22,650 bases of DNA from a virus. The stretch lies in IMG/VR virus record IMGVR_UViG_3300011445_000071, positions 1 through 22,650 of that record; one strand, given 5' to 3'. Each line of letters begins with the position of its first letter. The stretch's first letter is position 1. Positions 14,141 through 21,039 of this stretch are shown here, piece after piece. A model generated the notes under the pieces. That model saw nothing but the letters and a program-made list of their open reading frames with translations, had not been told where the DNA came from and made no database searches. Position numbers and translations under genes: made by a program.

Positions 14141-15085
14141 TCAGTAGTAGTCGTACACCGTCGCGTCGGTAGAGCGTAACAGATTCGTGGTCTCGGTGAT
14201 CACGCCGTACCCGAGCGCAAAGTTGACCGTCACGTAGTCTTCGGGAAACTGGTTGTCGTCCGCGAGGCTCACGCGCTGCAGCTGCAGATCCCAGTCGCGC
14301 TGCAGGCGGTCGGAGAGCGCCAGGTTGAAATAGGGGTTGGGAAGGTCTTTCGTCCCCGGGAACTTCGACGCGGCGAGGAGCGACCCCAGCTTGAAGAGAT
14401 CGGCGCGATTGCTGAAGACGCCTGGGAACACCGAGGTGTCCGCGAGGCGCTCGGCTTGACGATAGTACAGGTACGGGAAGTGCCGCTCTGACGTCGGCGT
14501 CGGCCAAAACTCATAGCGCGTTTGGCCGAGGGTCGCGGTGGCGGGGGAGACATCGCGTGCGACGAGGTAGCGCGGCCCTGTGTCGGAGTTGGTGCGCGCC
14601 GGGTCCGCCGTGCCGATTTGATCCTGATTGAACCAGTACGGCAACAAGCGCTGGTTGTACCGATCGACGATGATCAGAAAGCGGTGAAAGTCGGCTGGGG
14701 TCGTGAAGTAGGCGTCGAGAATGGACGCGGTTTCGGCCCCACCGGTCTCGGCGTAGTTGCGGTCGAGGACGATCGTCGAGGCGTCGGTGACGGAGATGAT
14801 GGTGTAGATCGGGTAGCCGGTGACACGGATCTGCCGCCCGGCGTCGGTGGCGACAAAGAGCGCTGCGGAAGTGACGGTGGGTGAGCCTTGAGTGAAGGTG
14901 ACGGTGAGCGAACGGCTCGCCAAGGTGTCGATCGAGGCTTCCTTCCGCAGAAAGCCCCAGCCGCCACCCCGGTACTCGCACGCTTGGGTATAAGCGTCTT
15001 GTACCCAGTCGCGCACGAGCAGCGGCGGGACGCCAGGAAAGGCGTTGCGTGCCCGCCGCCAGGCTGCTTCAAAGGTCTCGGCCAC
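14141..15085 (-). CDS. Head-completion/neck-like virion protein (314 aa)
   Basis: The start is GTG at 15085 with AGGAG about nine bases upstream. The N-terminal 55 residues are helical (ETFEAAWRRARNAFPGVPPL then VRDWVQDAYTQACEY). A beta domain follows at about 58-130 with LTVTFTQGSPTVTSAA, RQIRVTG, YTIISVTDASTIVLDRNY. The C-terminal half has ADFHRFLIIVDRYNQRLLPY, FPYLYYRQAERL, and a helical stretch (NPYFNLALSDRLQRDWDLQL). A helix-beta-helix layout of about 300 residues in the head-to-tail part of the operon suits a connector or neck protein that docks below the portal. Alternative: minor capsid protein. Head-to-tail role is inferred. Confidence 0.75.
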   Translation of the reverse strand: MAETFEAAWRRARNAFPGVPPLLVRDWVQDAYTQACEYRGGGWGFLRKEASIDTLASRSLTVTFTQGSPTVTSAALFVATDAGRQIRVTGYPIYTIISVTDASTIVLDRNYAETGGAETASILDAYFTTPADFHRFLIIVDRYNQRLLPYWFNQDQIGTADPARTNSDTGPRYLVARDVSPATATLGQTRYEFWPTPTSERHFPYLYYRQAERLADTSVFPGVFSNRADLFKLGSLLAASKFPGTKDLPNPYFNLALSDRLQRDWDLQLQRVSLADDNQFPEDYVTVNFALGYGVITETTNLLRSTDATVYDYY

Positions 15086-15097
15086 AGGAGCAGGCTC

Positions 15098-15412
15098 CTA
15101 CTTGCCGATCGCTTCGAACCGCGCCGTGTAGGCCGACAGGTCGGTGCCGTTGGCGATCTCGTCACCTGCCATGTCGAAGAACTTCAGCTTGCCGTTGGTG
15201 ACGTCGTACTTCGCCAAGCGGATGACCGTGCCGTTGCTGAAGGGTTCCAGCAGCAGCAGGTCGACCTTCCCCATGCCGAACTGCTGCGCGGGGAGCGTCT
15301 CGCCGTTGGTCGCGTACGAGGAGGACGCCGTCAGGAGTCCGATTTTTCGAATGAACGATCCCGACCGATCGTGATAGTCGCCAATCGTCCGTGTAATGGC
15401 CATCGCACCCAT
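15098..15412 (-). CDS. Small capsid/decoration-type protein (104 aa)
   Basis: The ATG at 15412 is fixed by AAGGAGG at 15420-15426, seven bases upstream; an internal ATG three codons in is less favoured. The sequence reads AITRTIGDYHDRSGSFIRKI then GLLTASSSYATNGETLPAQQ. It continues FGMGKVDLLLLEPFSNGTVI and KFFDMAGDEIANGTDLSAYT, ending ARFEAIGK. This is a familiar layout for small capsid-gene-linked proteins of uncultured tailed phages: GxYxxxxGxFIRKIGLLTASSSYxTxGE, then a GMGxVDLL strand, then FFDxxGxEIANxTDLSxYxARFE. Two genes downstream of the capsid gene, it probably decorates the capsid surface or head vertices. The structural call is good; the exact site on the virion is unknown. Confidence 0.85.
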   Translation of the reverse strand: MGAMAITRTIGDYHDRSGSFIRKIGLLTASSSYATNGETLPAQQFGMGKVDLLLLEPFSNGTVIRLAKYDVTNGKLKFFDMAGDEIANGTDLSAYTARFEAIGK

Positions 15413-15443
15413 GACTGCTCCTCCTTCGTCCGCTGACTCCTAC

Positions 15444-15472
15444 AAAACCTAGCGTCGTGCTGTGGGCTAGGT
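15444..15472 (-). terminator. Hairpin with T-run after the decoration gene (weak terminator or attenuator)
   Basis: On the minus strand ACCTAGC (15466-15472) pairs with GCTAGGT (15447-15453) as a perfect 7-base-pair stem with a 12-base loop, immediately followed by TTT (total T-run 15444-15447). The stop codon of the decoration gene lies in the 5' arm. The short T-run suggests partial rather than full termination, which would lower expression of downstream genes relative to capsid genes. No termination data exist here. Confidence 0.5.
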
Positions 15473-16021
15473 GGTTTCCGGCACGTCGAGATCGACGACC
15501 GCTTCGGCTTCCATCGCGTTGTACGCGCCAGACGACACCCCCAGCGCGGGGTAGGTCGCTGCGGATCCGGCCGCCAGACAATCGGCCTTGCCTGCGGTGG
15601 CCGACGGAATGACGAACAACCCGGCAGCCGTCGGGGCCGCCGTCGGTGCATCCACGAACTTGACCGTGGCGGGGCCGTGCGTCTGCACACAGCCGTAGTA
15701 CCCGAGAGTGATCGCGTTCTGGAAGACGCCGGCGATCCGGCCTCGTCCAAGTGCGGTCGGCGAGGTCGTCACGAGGTACTGCGTCTTGTCCGACCACCAC
15801 GCGACGGCCCCGCGGAAGGGCGCCACCGACATGGTGGAGTCGGTCTTGATCAGCTGGTACGTCTTCGAACGACCAGCTTCCGCCCCCGCGGGTGAGCGCG
15901 TCGGCTGAATGACGGTGAAGCGTGCCCCGAGCGTGCCCGGGGCATGGAGGGTCGGCGTGTTCTCTTGTTCAGGGTCGCCGGACTGCAAATAAACCGGCGG
16001 CATTTCCCAGCGATTCGGCAT
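15467..16021 (-). CDS. Probable head decoration protein (184 aa)
   Basis: The ATG at 16021 is preceded by AAAGGAG at 16029-16035 with seven bases of spacing. The gene lies directly after the capsid gene, the usual place for a head decoration or stabilisation protein. It is rich in Ala, Thr and Gly: TLGARFTVIQPTRSPAGAEA, YQLIKTDSTMSVAPFRGAVA, FQNAITLGYYGCVQTHGPA and VSSGAYNAMEAEAVVDLDVP. The GYYGCVQTHGPATVKF segment resembles the beta core seen in small head proteins next to capsid genes. No enzymatic motif is visible. The start codon is embedded in overlapping inverted repeats (16012-16054), so expression may be tuned at translation. Function rests on gene order plus composition. Confidence 0.75.
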   Translation of the reverse strand: MPNRWEMPPVYLQSGDPEQENTPTLHAPGTLGARFTVIQPTRSPAGAEAGRSKTYQLIKTDSTMSVAPFRGAVAWWSDKTQYLVTTSPTALGRGRIAGVFQNAITLGYYGCVQTHGPATVKFVDAPTAAPTAAGLFVIPSATAGKADCLAAGSAATYPALGVSSGAYNAMEAEAVVDLDVPETT

Positions 16022-16054
16022 GATCCGTCTCCTTTCGGCAGCTCTGGCCGAATC
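16012..16054 (-). promoter_or_regulatory. Mutually exclusive hairpins around the decoration-gene start
   Basis: On the minus strand GATTCGGC (16047-16054), directly after the capsid gene stop, can pair with GCCGAATC (16012-16019), whose first base is the G of the ATG. This makes an 8-base-pair stem with a 27-base loop. The same arm can instead use TTCGGC (16047-16052) to pair with GCCGAA (16034-16039), a 6-base-pair stem with a 7-base loop ending just before AGGAG. Only one can form at a time. A translational effect is inferred. Confidence 0.45.
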
Positions 16055-17125
16055 CTACGACGTGAACCCGTGGAGCACGCGCGACAGGCGCAGTGCCTTG
16101 ACGATCGGCCCGTTCCCTCCGAAGAGAATCTGGCCGGACACCTGGTTGTCTTCCCGCGCGCCCTTGAAGCCGGTGAAGCCAAACGCGAACTTCGCCGACT
16201 GGGCGATGTAGAGCCGGATGTACGCGTCGTCGCCGGTCGGCCCGAAGTTCAGCCACCAGAAGGTCTCGCCCGCCGCGTTGTAGTTGCCGAGGTCGGCATC
16301 GTTGACGCCGTCCTGCCCCGGGCAGTAGTCGGACATCATCACGGTGGCGCGGTCGAACTTGATCCCAGGCCACGCGATTTCCGGCTGGGTCGTGTCGATC
16401 ACCTGATGGGGCAGGAAGTTCTCCGAGATGAACCCCATGCCACGCCGTGTGGTCAGACCCGTGTCGGGGGCCTGGTTGCCGATGCAGCAGGACAGGTACG
16501 AATGGCGGAGGACCCGGTAGGACATCGAGCCGAGATACGGCGCGGCGCCGATGTTCGGCGAGGCGACGAGACCGGTCGGTGGCGTCAGCGCGGGTGCCAC
16601 GTCTGCGCGCGTCTGTCCACCGTAGGAGGGGAAGAGGTTCCCCGCCCATGAGGCGTTCGTGCCGTCGTTCAGCGCTTCTTCGAGGCCGTTCAATTCGAGT
16701 GAGCGGTTGTCGCCGGCGAGGTTCTGCCCATGATGGAACGCGGCGATTTCGAGGATCGCCGACATGGTGAGGGCCGCCTGTGCCATGTCGGTGCGAATGA
16801 CCGAGAAGGCCGCGTTCGGCCCCGCCATCTCGACTTCGAGGTCTTCGAGGAACTCGGTCACGTTGACCTGGTAGTACTTGGGGCCGAAGAGCATGCCCGC
16901 ACGGGTCTGCCGGCGGGTCACGTCGAAGGAGGCGCCTTTCGCGTAGGCCCCGCCCTTCATCGGCTTGAACATGAAGTTTTCTTGAATCTGGGGACCGATC
17001 CACTTGCGGGTGAAGCGGCGACGGCACATCGCGATCAGGGGACCGGATTTGAAATAGCCGTCGACGACACCCGGTTGGATGTCCTTGGTGACAGTGGTGT
17101 TGACATCATCGAGCAGCAGGGCCAC
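16055..17125 (-). CDS. Major capsid protein (356 aa)
   Basis: The start is GTG at 17125, fixed by TAGGAGGT at 17133-17140, the strongest ribosome site near any start here, as expected for the most abundant virion protein. The protein begins ALLLDDVNTTVTKDIQPGVV then DGYFKSGPLIAMCRRRF. It has MFKPMKGGAYAKGASFDVTR, KYYQVNVTEFLEDLEVEMAG, a helical AALTMSAILEIAAFHHGQN near residues 125-145, and an aromatic/Gly-rich C-terminal half (ETFWWLNFGPTGDDAYIRLY, FAFGFTGFKGAREDNQ). Size, position just after the scaffold gene and the helix-rich N-terminus followed by a beta-rich half are those of an HK97-fold capsid protein. No N-terminal protease-processed delta domain is apparent; a separate scaffold gene replaces it. 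Confidence 0.88.
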   Translation of the reverse strand: MALLLDDVNTTVTKDIQPGVVDGYFKSGPLIAMCRRRFTRKWIGPQIQENFMFKPMKGGAYAKGASFDVTRRQTRAGMLFGPKYYQVNVTEFLEDLEVEMAGPNAAFSVIRTDMAQAALTMSAILEIAAFHHGQNLAGDNRSLELNGLEEALNDGTNASWAGNLFPSYGGQTRADVAPALTPPTGLVASPNIGAAPYLGSMSYRVLRHSYLSCCIGNQAPDTGLTTRRGMGFISENFLPHQVIDTTQPEIAWPGIKFDRATVMMSDYCPGQDGVNDADLGNYNAAGETFWWLNFGPTGDDAYIRLYIAQSAKFAFGFTGFKGAREDNQVSGQILFGGNGPIVKALRLSRVLHGFTS

Positions 17126-17174
17126 GGGAACTACCTCCTACGGCTCGCACCGGTCGCCAGATCAAGCGGTCGAA

Positions 17175-17972
17175 CTAGACAGCCGCGCGCGCGTCTTGCA
17201 GCTTCTGGTAGTACGCGGCTGCGGTGTCGGCGGTGTGCTGTTCGGGCTTGTCGGACGAGGACGGGTCGAGCGCGTCGAGTGGGGAGCCGGTACTGCCGCG
17301 CACCGGGAAGGGCTGCGTCTGCATCCCCTTCAGGCGTTCGGCCACACCCGCATCCACGAGTTTGTTGATTTCAGCGTCCTTGCGCGCTTTGTCGCGCTCG
17401 GCAATTTTCTCGGCGAACTTGTCGTGGTACGCATCGAGCAGCCCGAAGACCCGACCATCGGGGAGTTGGCTGCCGAGGCGCTTGTCGGTGAGGAGGACGC
17501 GCGTGTCCAAGACCTCGCCGAAGTCTTTGTAATGCGAGAGGGTGAGCGTGTTCTGCAGCCCGAGGTAGTTCGCCGCATCCATCTGCTGCTGCCGCATGGT
17601 CTCGTTGAACGTGTCGCGATCGATGTACTTCGCGGGATCGAGCGCGGGCGGTGTCACCGGCGGCGTCACGGGAGGTGTGGGTGTCCCTCCAGCTTTCCGC
17701 AGCCGATCCAGTTCATCGAGGTCGGTCTTCCGCTCGGCATACCAGGCGTTCAGCCGGGTGTAGTCCTCGGTCAGCGTGTCTTCCTTCTTCTTGAGATCGT
17801 CCATGTGTCGGCTGTAGTCCGAACGGGCGAGCACCGATTCCCCCACGGTGACGAGGGCGTCTGATGCCTCCGCGGCGGCCAACACGGCTTCCAGCGGCTG
17901 ATTCCTCAAGTTCTCGGGCAACTTGGCGAGAATCCCTTTCAGGAAGTCGGTTCCGGTTTCTTTGGCTCCCAT
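17175..17972 (-). CDS. Capsid scaffolding protein (265 aa)
   Basis: The ATG at 17972 has GAGGAGG at 17979-17985, overlapping the stop of the preceding gene, with six bases of spacing. The protein is highly charged and helical: RHMDDLKKKEDTLTEDYTRL and KTDLDELDRLRKAGG form a coiled segment at about residues 55-95. A Pro/Thr hinge (TPTPPVTPPVTPPALDP) follows, then a second helical region with FAEKIAERDKARKDAEINKL. The Ser/Asp-rich segment near 225-245 precedes a basic-tipped C-terminal helix (AAAYYQKLQDARAAV), where scaffolds usually contact the capsid protein. Charge, coiled coils and position immediately before the capsid gene are classic for a scaffold that is removed as DNA enters. It should bind the capsid protein in the procapsid. 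Confidence 0.85.
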   Translation of the reverse strand: MGAKETGTDFLKGILAKLPENLRNQPLEAVLAAAEASDALVTVGESVLARSDYSRHMDDLKKKEDTLTEDYTRLNAWYAERKTDLDELDRLRKAGGTPTPPVTPPVTPPALDPAKYIDRDTFNETMRQQQMDAANYLGLQNTLTLSHYKDFGEVLDTRVLLTDKRLGSQLPDGRVFGLLDAYHDKFAEKIAERDKARKDAEINKLVDAGVAERLKGMQTQPFPVRGSTGSPLDALDPSSSDKPEQHTADTAAAYYQKLQDARAAV

Positions 17973-17983
17973 TGCTGTCCTCC

Positions 17984-18376
17984 TCAGATTGCGCCAGAGC
18001 CTGCAACCCCACGATCAAACGCCGCCGGGAATTGCTGTCCGGTGGCGGTGGGTGTGGTTGCGCCAGCTCCTGCACTGAGTAACTGCGCGAGTACTTGTTG
18101 GAGATGATCTTTGACTTGTGCGAACTGCACCGCATGGGCAGGAATCGCCTGTGCGTACGAGTCGAGCATCGACCCGATTTTTTCCGCCGAGCTGAGAATC
18201 GCCGAGAGCATCTCGGGCGGCATTTGATCCGGTGCGACCGGTGGGGCCACGGCGGAGAGCGAGAAATTGGTCGGCGCGCCTGTGGGGCCAGCCCCGACCG
18301 ATTGCGGCGAGGGCGGCGGGCCGTTCAAGGGATCTTGCGAGGCGCCGGTCGAGGCACTGCGCGGTGGAAAGGCCAT
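17984..18376 (-). CDS. Small helical head-region protein (130 aa)
   Basis: The ATG at 18376 is two bases after the upstream stop and has AAAGGA about nine bases ahead; the frame remains open to 18586 but that part lies in the two preceding small genes. The N-terminal 55 residues are Pro/Ser/Gly-rich (PPPSPQSVGAGPTGAPT). Residues 56-105 are helical (PEMLSAILSSAEKIGSMLDS, then HAVQFAQVKDHLQQVLAQLL), and the end is again low complexity. A disordered arm plus one helical hairpin, located between portal and scaffold, suggests an accessory of head assembly or a minor scaffold-like protein. No known family is recognised. Confidence 0.8.
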   Translation of the reverse strand: MAFPPRSASTGASQDPLNGPPPSPQSVGAGPTGAPTNFSLSAVAPPVAPDQMPPEMLSAILSSAEKIGSMLDSYAQAIPAHAVQFAQVKDHLQQVLAQLLSAGAGATTPTATGQQFPAAFDRGVAGSGAI

Positions 18377-18378
18377 CG

Positions 18379-18564
18379 CTATCGGCGTCCTTTCGCGGTG
18401 AACGATCGCCAGCCGGATTTGATGCGTTCGAAATTGGAGGCTTTCTTGTCCACGAGTTTGTGGCCGACCTCGACGGAGCGCCGGCGGGCTTCGAGGGCGT
18501 GCGTGGCGATGCGCGGATCGACCTTGCCCGATTCGTTTGGCAGGGTGATGTCGCCGCGGGCCAT
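18379..18564 (-). CDS. Small basic protein, unknown (61 aa)
   Basis: The ATG at 18564 overlaps the TGA of the 27-residue gene by one base (TGATG). The product is rich in Lys and Arg with a central helix (RIATHALEARRRSVEVGHKL, then KKASNFERIKSGWRSF). The net charge is strongly positive, so it may bind nucleic acid or the acidic scaffold. No motif identifies it. Close overlap with both neighbours supports expression by coupled translation. Confidence 0.75.
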   Translation of the reverse strand: MARGDITLPNESGKVDPRIATHALEARRRSVEVGHKLVDKKASNFERIKSGWRSFTAKGRR

Positions 18565-18647
18565 CAGCAGGCGCGTCCGCGGCCAAACTTCTTACTGCCC
18601 GTCATCTTCTTGCCGCCCTTCACGGGCTTGCCTTTGCTGAATGCCAT
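18564..18647 (-). CDS. 27-residue Lys/Gly-rich microprotein
   Basis: The ATG at 18647 is preceded by GGAAAGG about nine bases upstream, and the stop overlaps the next ATG. The peptide reads MAFSKGKPVKGGKKMTGSKK then FGRGRAC. It has 11 Lys or Arg in 27 residues, many Gly, no acidic residue and a terminal Cys. It is the first gene after the 184-base gap and lies just behind the long hairpin. The good ribosome site and coupling argue that it is a gene and not chance. Basic Gly-rich peptides of this size could bind RNA, DNA or capsid surfaces. It might also serve as a leader that couples translation of the next gene. Confidence 0.6.
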   Translation of the reverse strand: MAFSKGKPVKGGKKMTGSKKFGRGRAC

Positions 18648-18662
18648 GGTGGTGAGCCTTTC

Positions 18663-18778
18663 CGTGTCAGACGAGGGGTTGGGGTTCGAGACGAGGCGAA
18701 CAGAGCAGCCGTCCCCCGACAAACTGCGCGGATCGCCTCGTCACACCTCAACCAGACGAGCAAGGATGCGCTGACACG
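18663..18778 (-). promoter_or_regulatory. Long structured RNA element upstream of the head gene cluster
   Basis: The gap 18648-18830 holds no convincing gene. On the minus strand three nested stems can form. Stem 1 is CGTGTCAG (18771-18778) with CTGACACG (18663-18670). Stem 2 is GGTTGAGGT (18745-18753) with ACCCCAACC (18677-18685), 8 of 9 pairs. Stem 3 is GACGAGGCGA (18733-18742) with TCGCCTCGTC (18690-18699), 10 perfect pairs. The apical 33 bases can add GCAG/CTGC and GTC-GGGG-GAC. The 3' end abuts GGAAAGG, the ribosome site of the 27-residue gene. It lacks a T-run, so it is not a standard terminator. It may be an RNase III processing site, an mRNA stabiliser or a translation regulator; these are inferences. 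Confidence 0.6.
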
Positions 18779-18830
18779 ACTCATGTTGTCAAGGGGGAAG
18801 GCGACAAAAGTCTGCCCGAGGACGGATTTG

Positions 18831-21038
18831 TTACTTGTCGGAGGTGGTCGTGGTGGTGCGCGTGCCGCCCTTGCCGTCGGACTTGGACTCGCCCTTGGGC
18901 GGGGCGTCGTTGCTGGCTTTGCGGCCTTGGGCGTTCGCCATCATGCCGAGGCCGAGCATTTGCTGCGCCTGGAGGCGCTCGGTGATCGTCGTGGGTGAGC
19001 GGAGTTCGAGGATCTGCCCCGACATCGGATCGAGCAGCATGACGCGGCCGTCAGGGAGCTGTACGGGACCGGGACCGGGCGGCATCGGGGAGCCAGCACC
19101 GGACGGACTCTCAGGACTCGCGGACATGGGAGGCATCCCACCCATCATCGCCTGCTGCTGCAGCTGGATCTGCATCATCGCCTGCTGCAGGATGAATTGC
19201 TGCTCCTCGGGCGTGACGGGCTTGAGCGGGGGCAGCGGGATCGCCGGCGGCGCACCGACGTTCGGGGTTTCGAAGACCTCGTGGTAACTCCAGAAGTCGA
19301 GGTAGCCCATCGTCGCTTGCTGCTGCGCGACCATCTTCCGCTCGGTCGAGTTCATCGCGAGGATGGAGTTCGGCGCCACCACGAAGACGAACTGTTTGTG
19401 GAAGGCTTGCGCGCGTTGATCCGCGGTGGTCAGGTTGGCGTCGAGTTCGGGGATGTAGCCCTCCTGCCCTGGCAACAACGCAGGTACCAAGGTGGCAGGG
19501 TCGGCATCCATGTCTTCGAGGACGACGGCGGCTTCCCCGAGGATCATCCGGCGTTTGGTCTGCGACAGGAACTGGAAGTAGTTGACCTTCGTCATCTCCG
19601 AGAGGTCGCGCATGAAGGATTCAACCTGCCGCGCTTCCTGACGGATTTCTGGAGTGAGCGCTTCGTAGTACTTCTGGATCGTGTCGGCCGAGGGCATCTG
19701 CCGCAGTTGCAAGAGCGCGGCGAGATTGGCCGTGCCCGAGAGATCGTTGTGCTTCGTGGTGAGCTTGTCCCAGAGTTCGGAGGCCATCGCGAGGATCTGC
19801 GGGTTCGGGCCGTCCAGCTTTTCGTACGCTTCGCCAAAGCCCGGTTGCACTTTGATGCGCTTGCCCGGGCGCTGCGGGTCGAGCGAGCGCATCGTGGCTT
19901 CTGACACCGCGTTGCGGTTCCACTTGACGTCGTAGTTCAGCCACTGCCGGATGCCGAGCCGAATGTCTTGAACCGTGTCGTTGATCGCGTCCTGCACGGG
20001 CAGGAGATCGTTGAACAGCGGGATGCCGAGGAACTGCCAGGGCACCGACCACAGGCGCATGCGACACAGGGGGAAGAGGCCGTGCCAGTAGGTATTGGGG
20101 CCGTCGAAGAGAATCATGTCGTCGGTCGAGACGATGAGGCGTCCGCGGGGGTACAAGGCCGCTTCGGGTGCGACGCTGTACGCCCAGTTCGTGCCAGGCA
20201 TGCCCATCGGAATCGGCTTGCCCGTGAGGTTGCGCGTGCGGTCTTTGACGTAGGTGCGGTACAGGGCAATGTTGCCCGAGCGCGGTTGGCGAGAGTGGAC
20301 CGAGTCCTGCCCGAGGCGGTCGAGCGGGTCGGCTGGGGTCAGGAGGTGCGACATCACCGAGCGGAAGCGCCCCTTCACCTTATCGATCACCGAATCAATC
20401 GAGGGCCGGAAGAGTTGCGCCTTCCCGGGGTACATCGCTTTGAGGGCGTTGACCGTGTGCTCTTCGCGCAGGGTCAGCCCTTCCCAGAGCTGGGGCGAGC
20501 GCGCGTGCGAGGGGCGGAAGGGCAGCGTGTCGCGCGGGTCACGTGGCGAGAAGCTGTGCGCACCACCAAAGGGCGCGTGCGGATCCCAGTCGACGACGAA
20601 GTCGCCGGTGCCGGCCGCGAGCGCGATCTTCACGCAGTCGCCGAGATCGACGTCCGCGAGGGTCGTGACCCACTCGGCGAGGGCGTACTGATTCAGGAGA
20701 TCGGCTTGGCGCTGATAGGCGGTGTTGAGCGTCTTCCAGCCGAACAACGGTTTGATGTCGGTGAGGGCGGAGACGTGCGCCTGCATCGCCTTGCGGGATT
20801 CGTTGATGACGACTTTCGGGAGGTACTTGAGCTTGCGCCGTTCGGGATCGAGTTGCTCGCCGACGACGTAGCGGAGGGCCGGTTCGATTTGGTCGTAGGA
20901 CGGGTCGGAGCGGTTGATTCTGTCGCCGTCCTCGCGGAGTTCGCGCAGCCAGCCGATGACGCGGGGGTCGCCGTACTGCAGGGATTCGGCGGAGGTGGCC
21001 GGAAGGCCCGCGAGGCCAGATGGACTAAATTCGGCCAC
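18831..21038 (-). CDS. Portal protein (735 aa)
   Basis: The start is GTG at 21038, one base after the stop of the zinc-ribbon gene. Residues 1-150 contain LKYLPKVVINESRKAMQAHV. The centre has PNTYWHGLFPLCRMRLWSVP and WQFLGIPLFNDLLPVQDAIN, the 'hG.(F/L)P...(V/Y)PW.F.G...D..P.Q..IN' pattern typical of portal proteins. It is followed by ATMRSLDPQRPGKRIKVQPG and a long helical clip/wing portion. The C-terminal 130 residues are Gln/Met/Pro-rich (FILQQAMMQIQLQQQAMMGG) with a Lys/Thr end (GGTRTTTTTSDK), probably the barrel and disordered tail. The length suits large portals of short-tailed phages (T7 about 536, P22 725). The dodecameric portal sits at one head vertex, binds terminase during packaging and adaptor proteins afterwards. 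Confidence 0.85.
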   Translation of the reverse strand: MAEFSPSGLAGLPATSAESLQYGDPRVIGWLRELREDGDRINRSDPSYDQIEPALRYVVGEQLDPERRKLKYLPKVVINESRKAMQAHVSALTDIKPLFGWKTLNTAYQRQADLLNQYALAEWVTTLADVDLGDCVKIALAAGTGDFVVDWDPHAPFGGAHSFSPRDPRDTLPFRPSHARSPQLWEGLTLREEHTVNALKAMYPGKAQLFRPSIDSVIDKVKGRFRSVMSHLLTPADPLDRLGQDSVHSRQPRSGNIALYRTYVKDRTRNLTGKPIPMGMPGTNWAYSVAPEAALYPRGRLIVSTDDMILFDGPNTYWHGLFPLCRMRLWSVPWQFLGIPLFNDLLPVQDAINDTVQDIRLGIRQWLNYDVKWNRNAVSEATMRSLDPQRPGKRIKVQPGFGEAYEKLDGPNPQILAMASELWDKLTTKHNDLSGTANLAALLQLRQMPSADTIQKYYEALTPEIRQEARQVESFMRDLSEMTKVNYFQFLSQTKRRMILGEAAVVLEDMDADPATLVPALLPGQEGYIPELDANLTTADQRAQAFHKQFVFVVAPNSILAMNSTERKMVAQQQATMGYLDFWSYHEVFETPNVGAPPAIPLPPLKPVTPEEQQFILQQAMMQIQLQQQAMMGGMPPMSASPESPSGAGSPMPPGPGPVQLPDGRVMLLDPMSGQILELRSPTTITERLQAQQMLGLGMMANAQGRKASNDAPPKGESKSDGKGGTRTTTTTSDK

Positions 21039-21039
21039 G

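Noticed and set aside
18620-18784. A 54-codon minus-strand frame starting at an ATG at 18784
   Set aside because: No ribosome site precedes it, it crosses the long hairpin and overlaps the 27-residue gene in another frame, and its product has no motif.
18763-18792. TTGACA at 18787-18792 as a possible -35 promoter box
   Set aside because: At 18 bases spacing the only -10 candidate is CATCCT, matching 3 of 6 consensus bases. A phage late promoter cannot be called on this.
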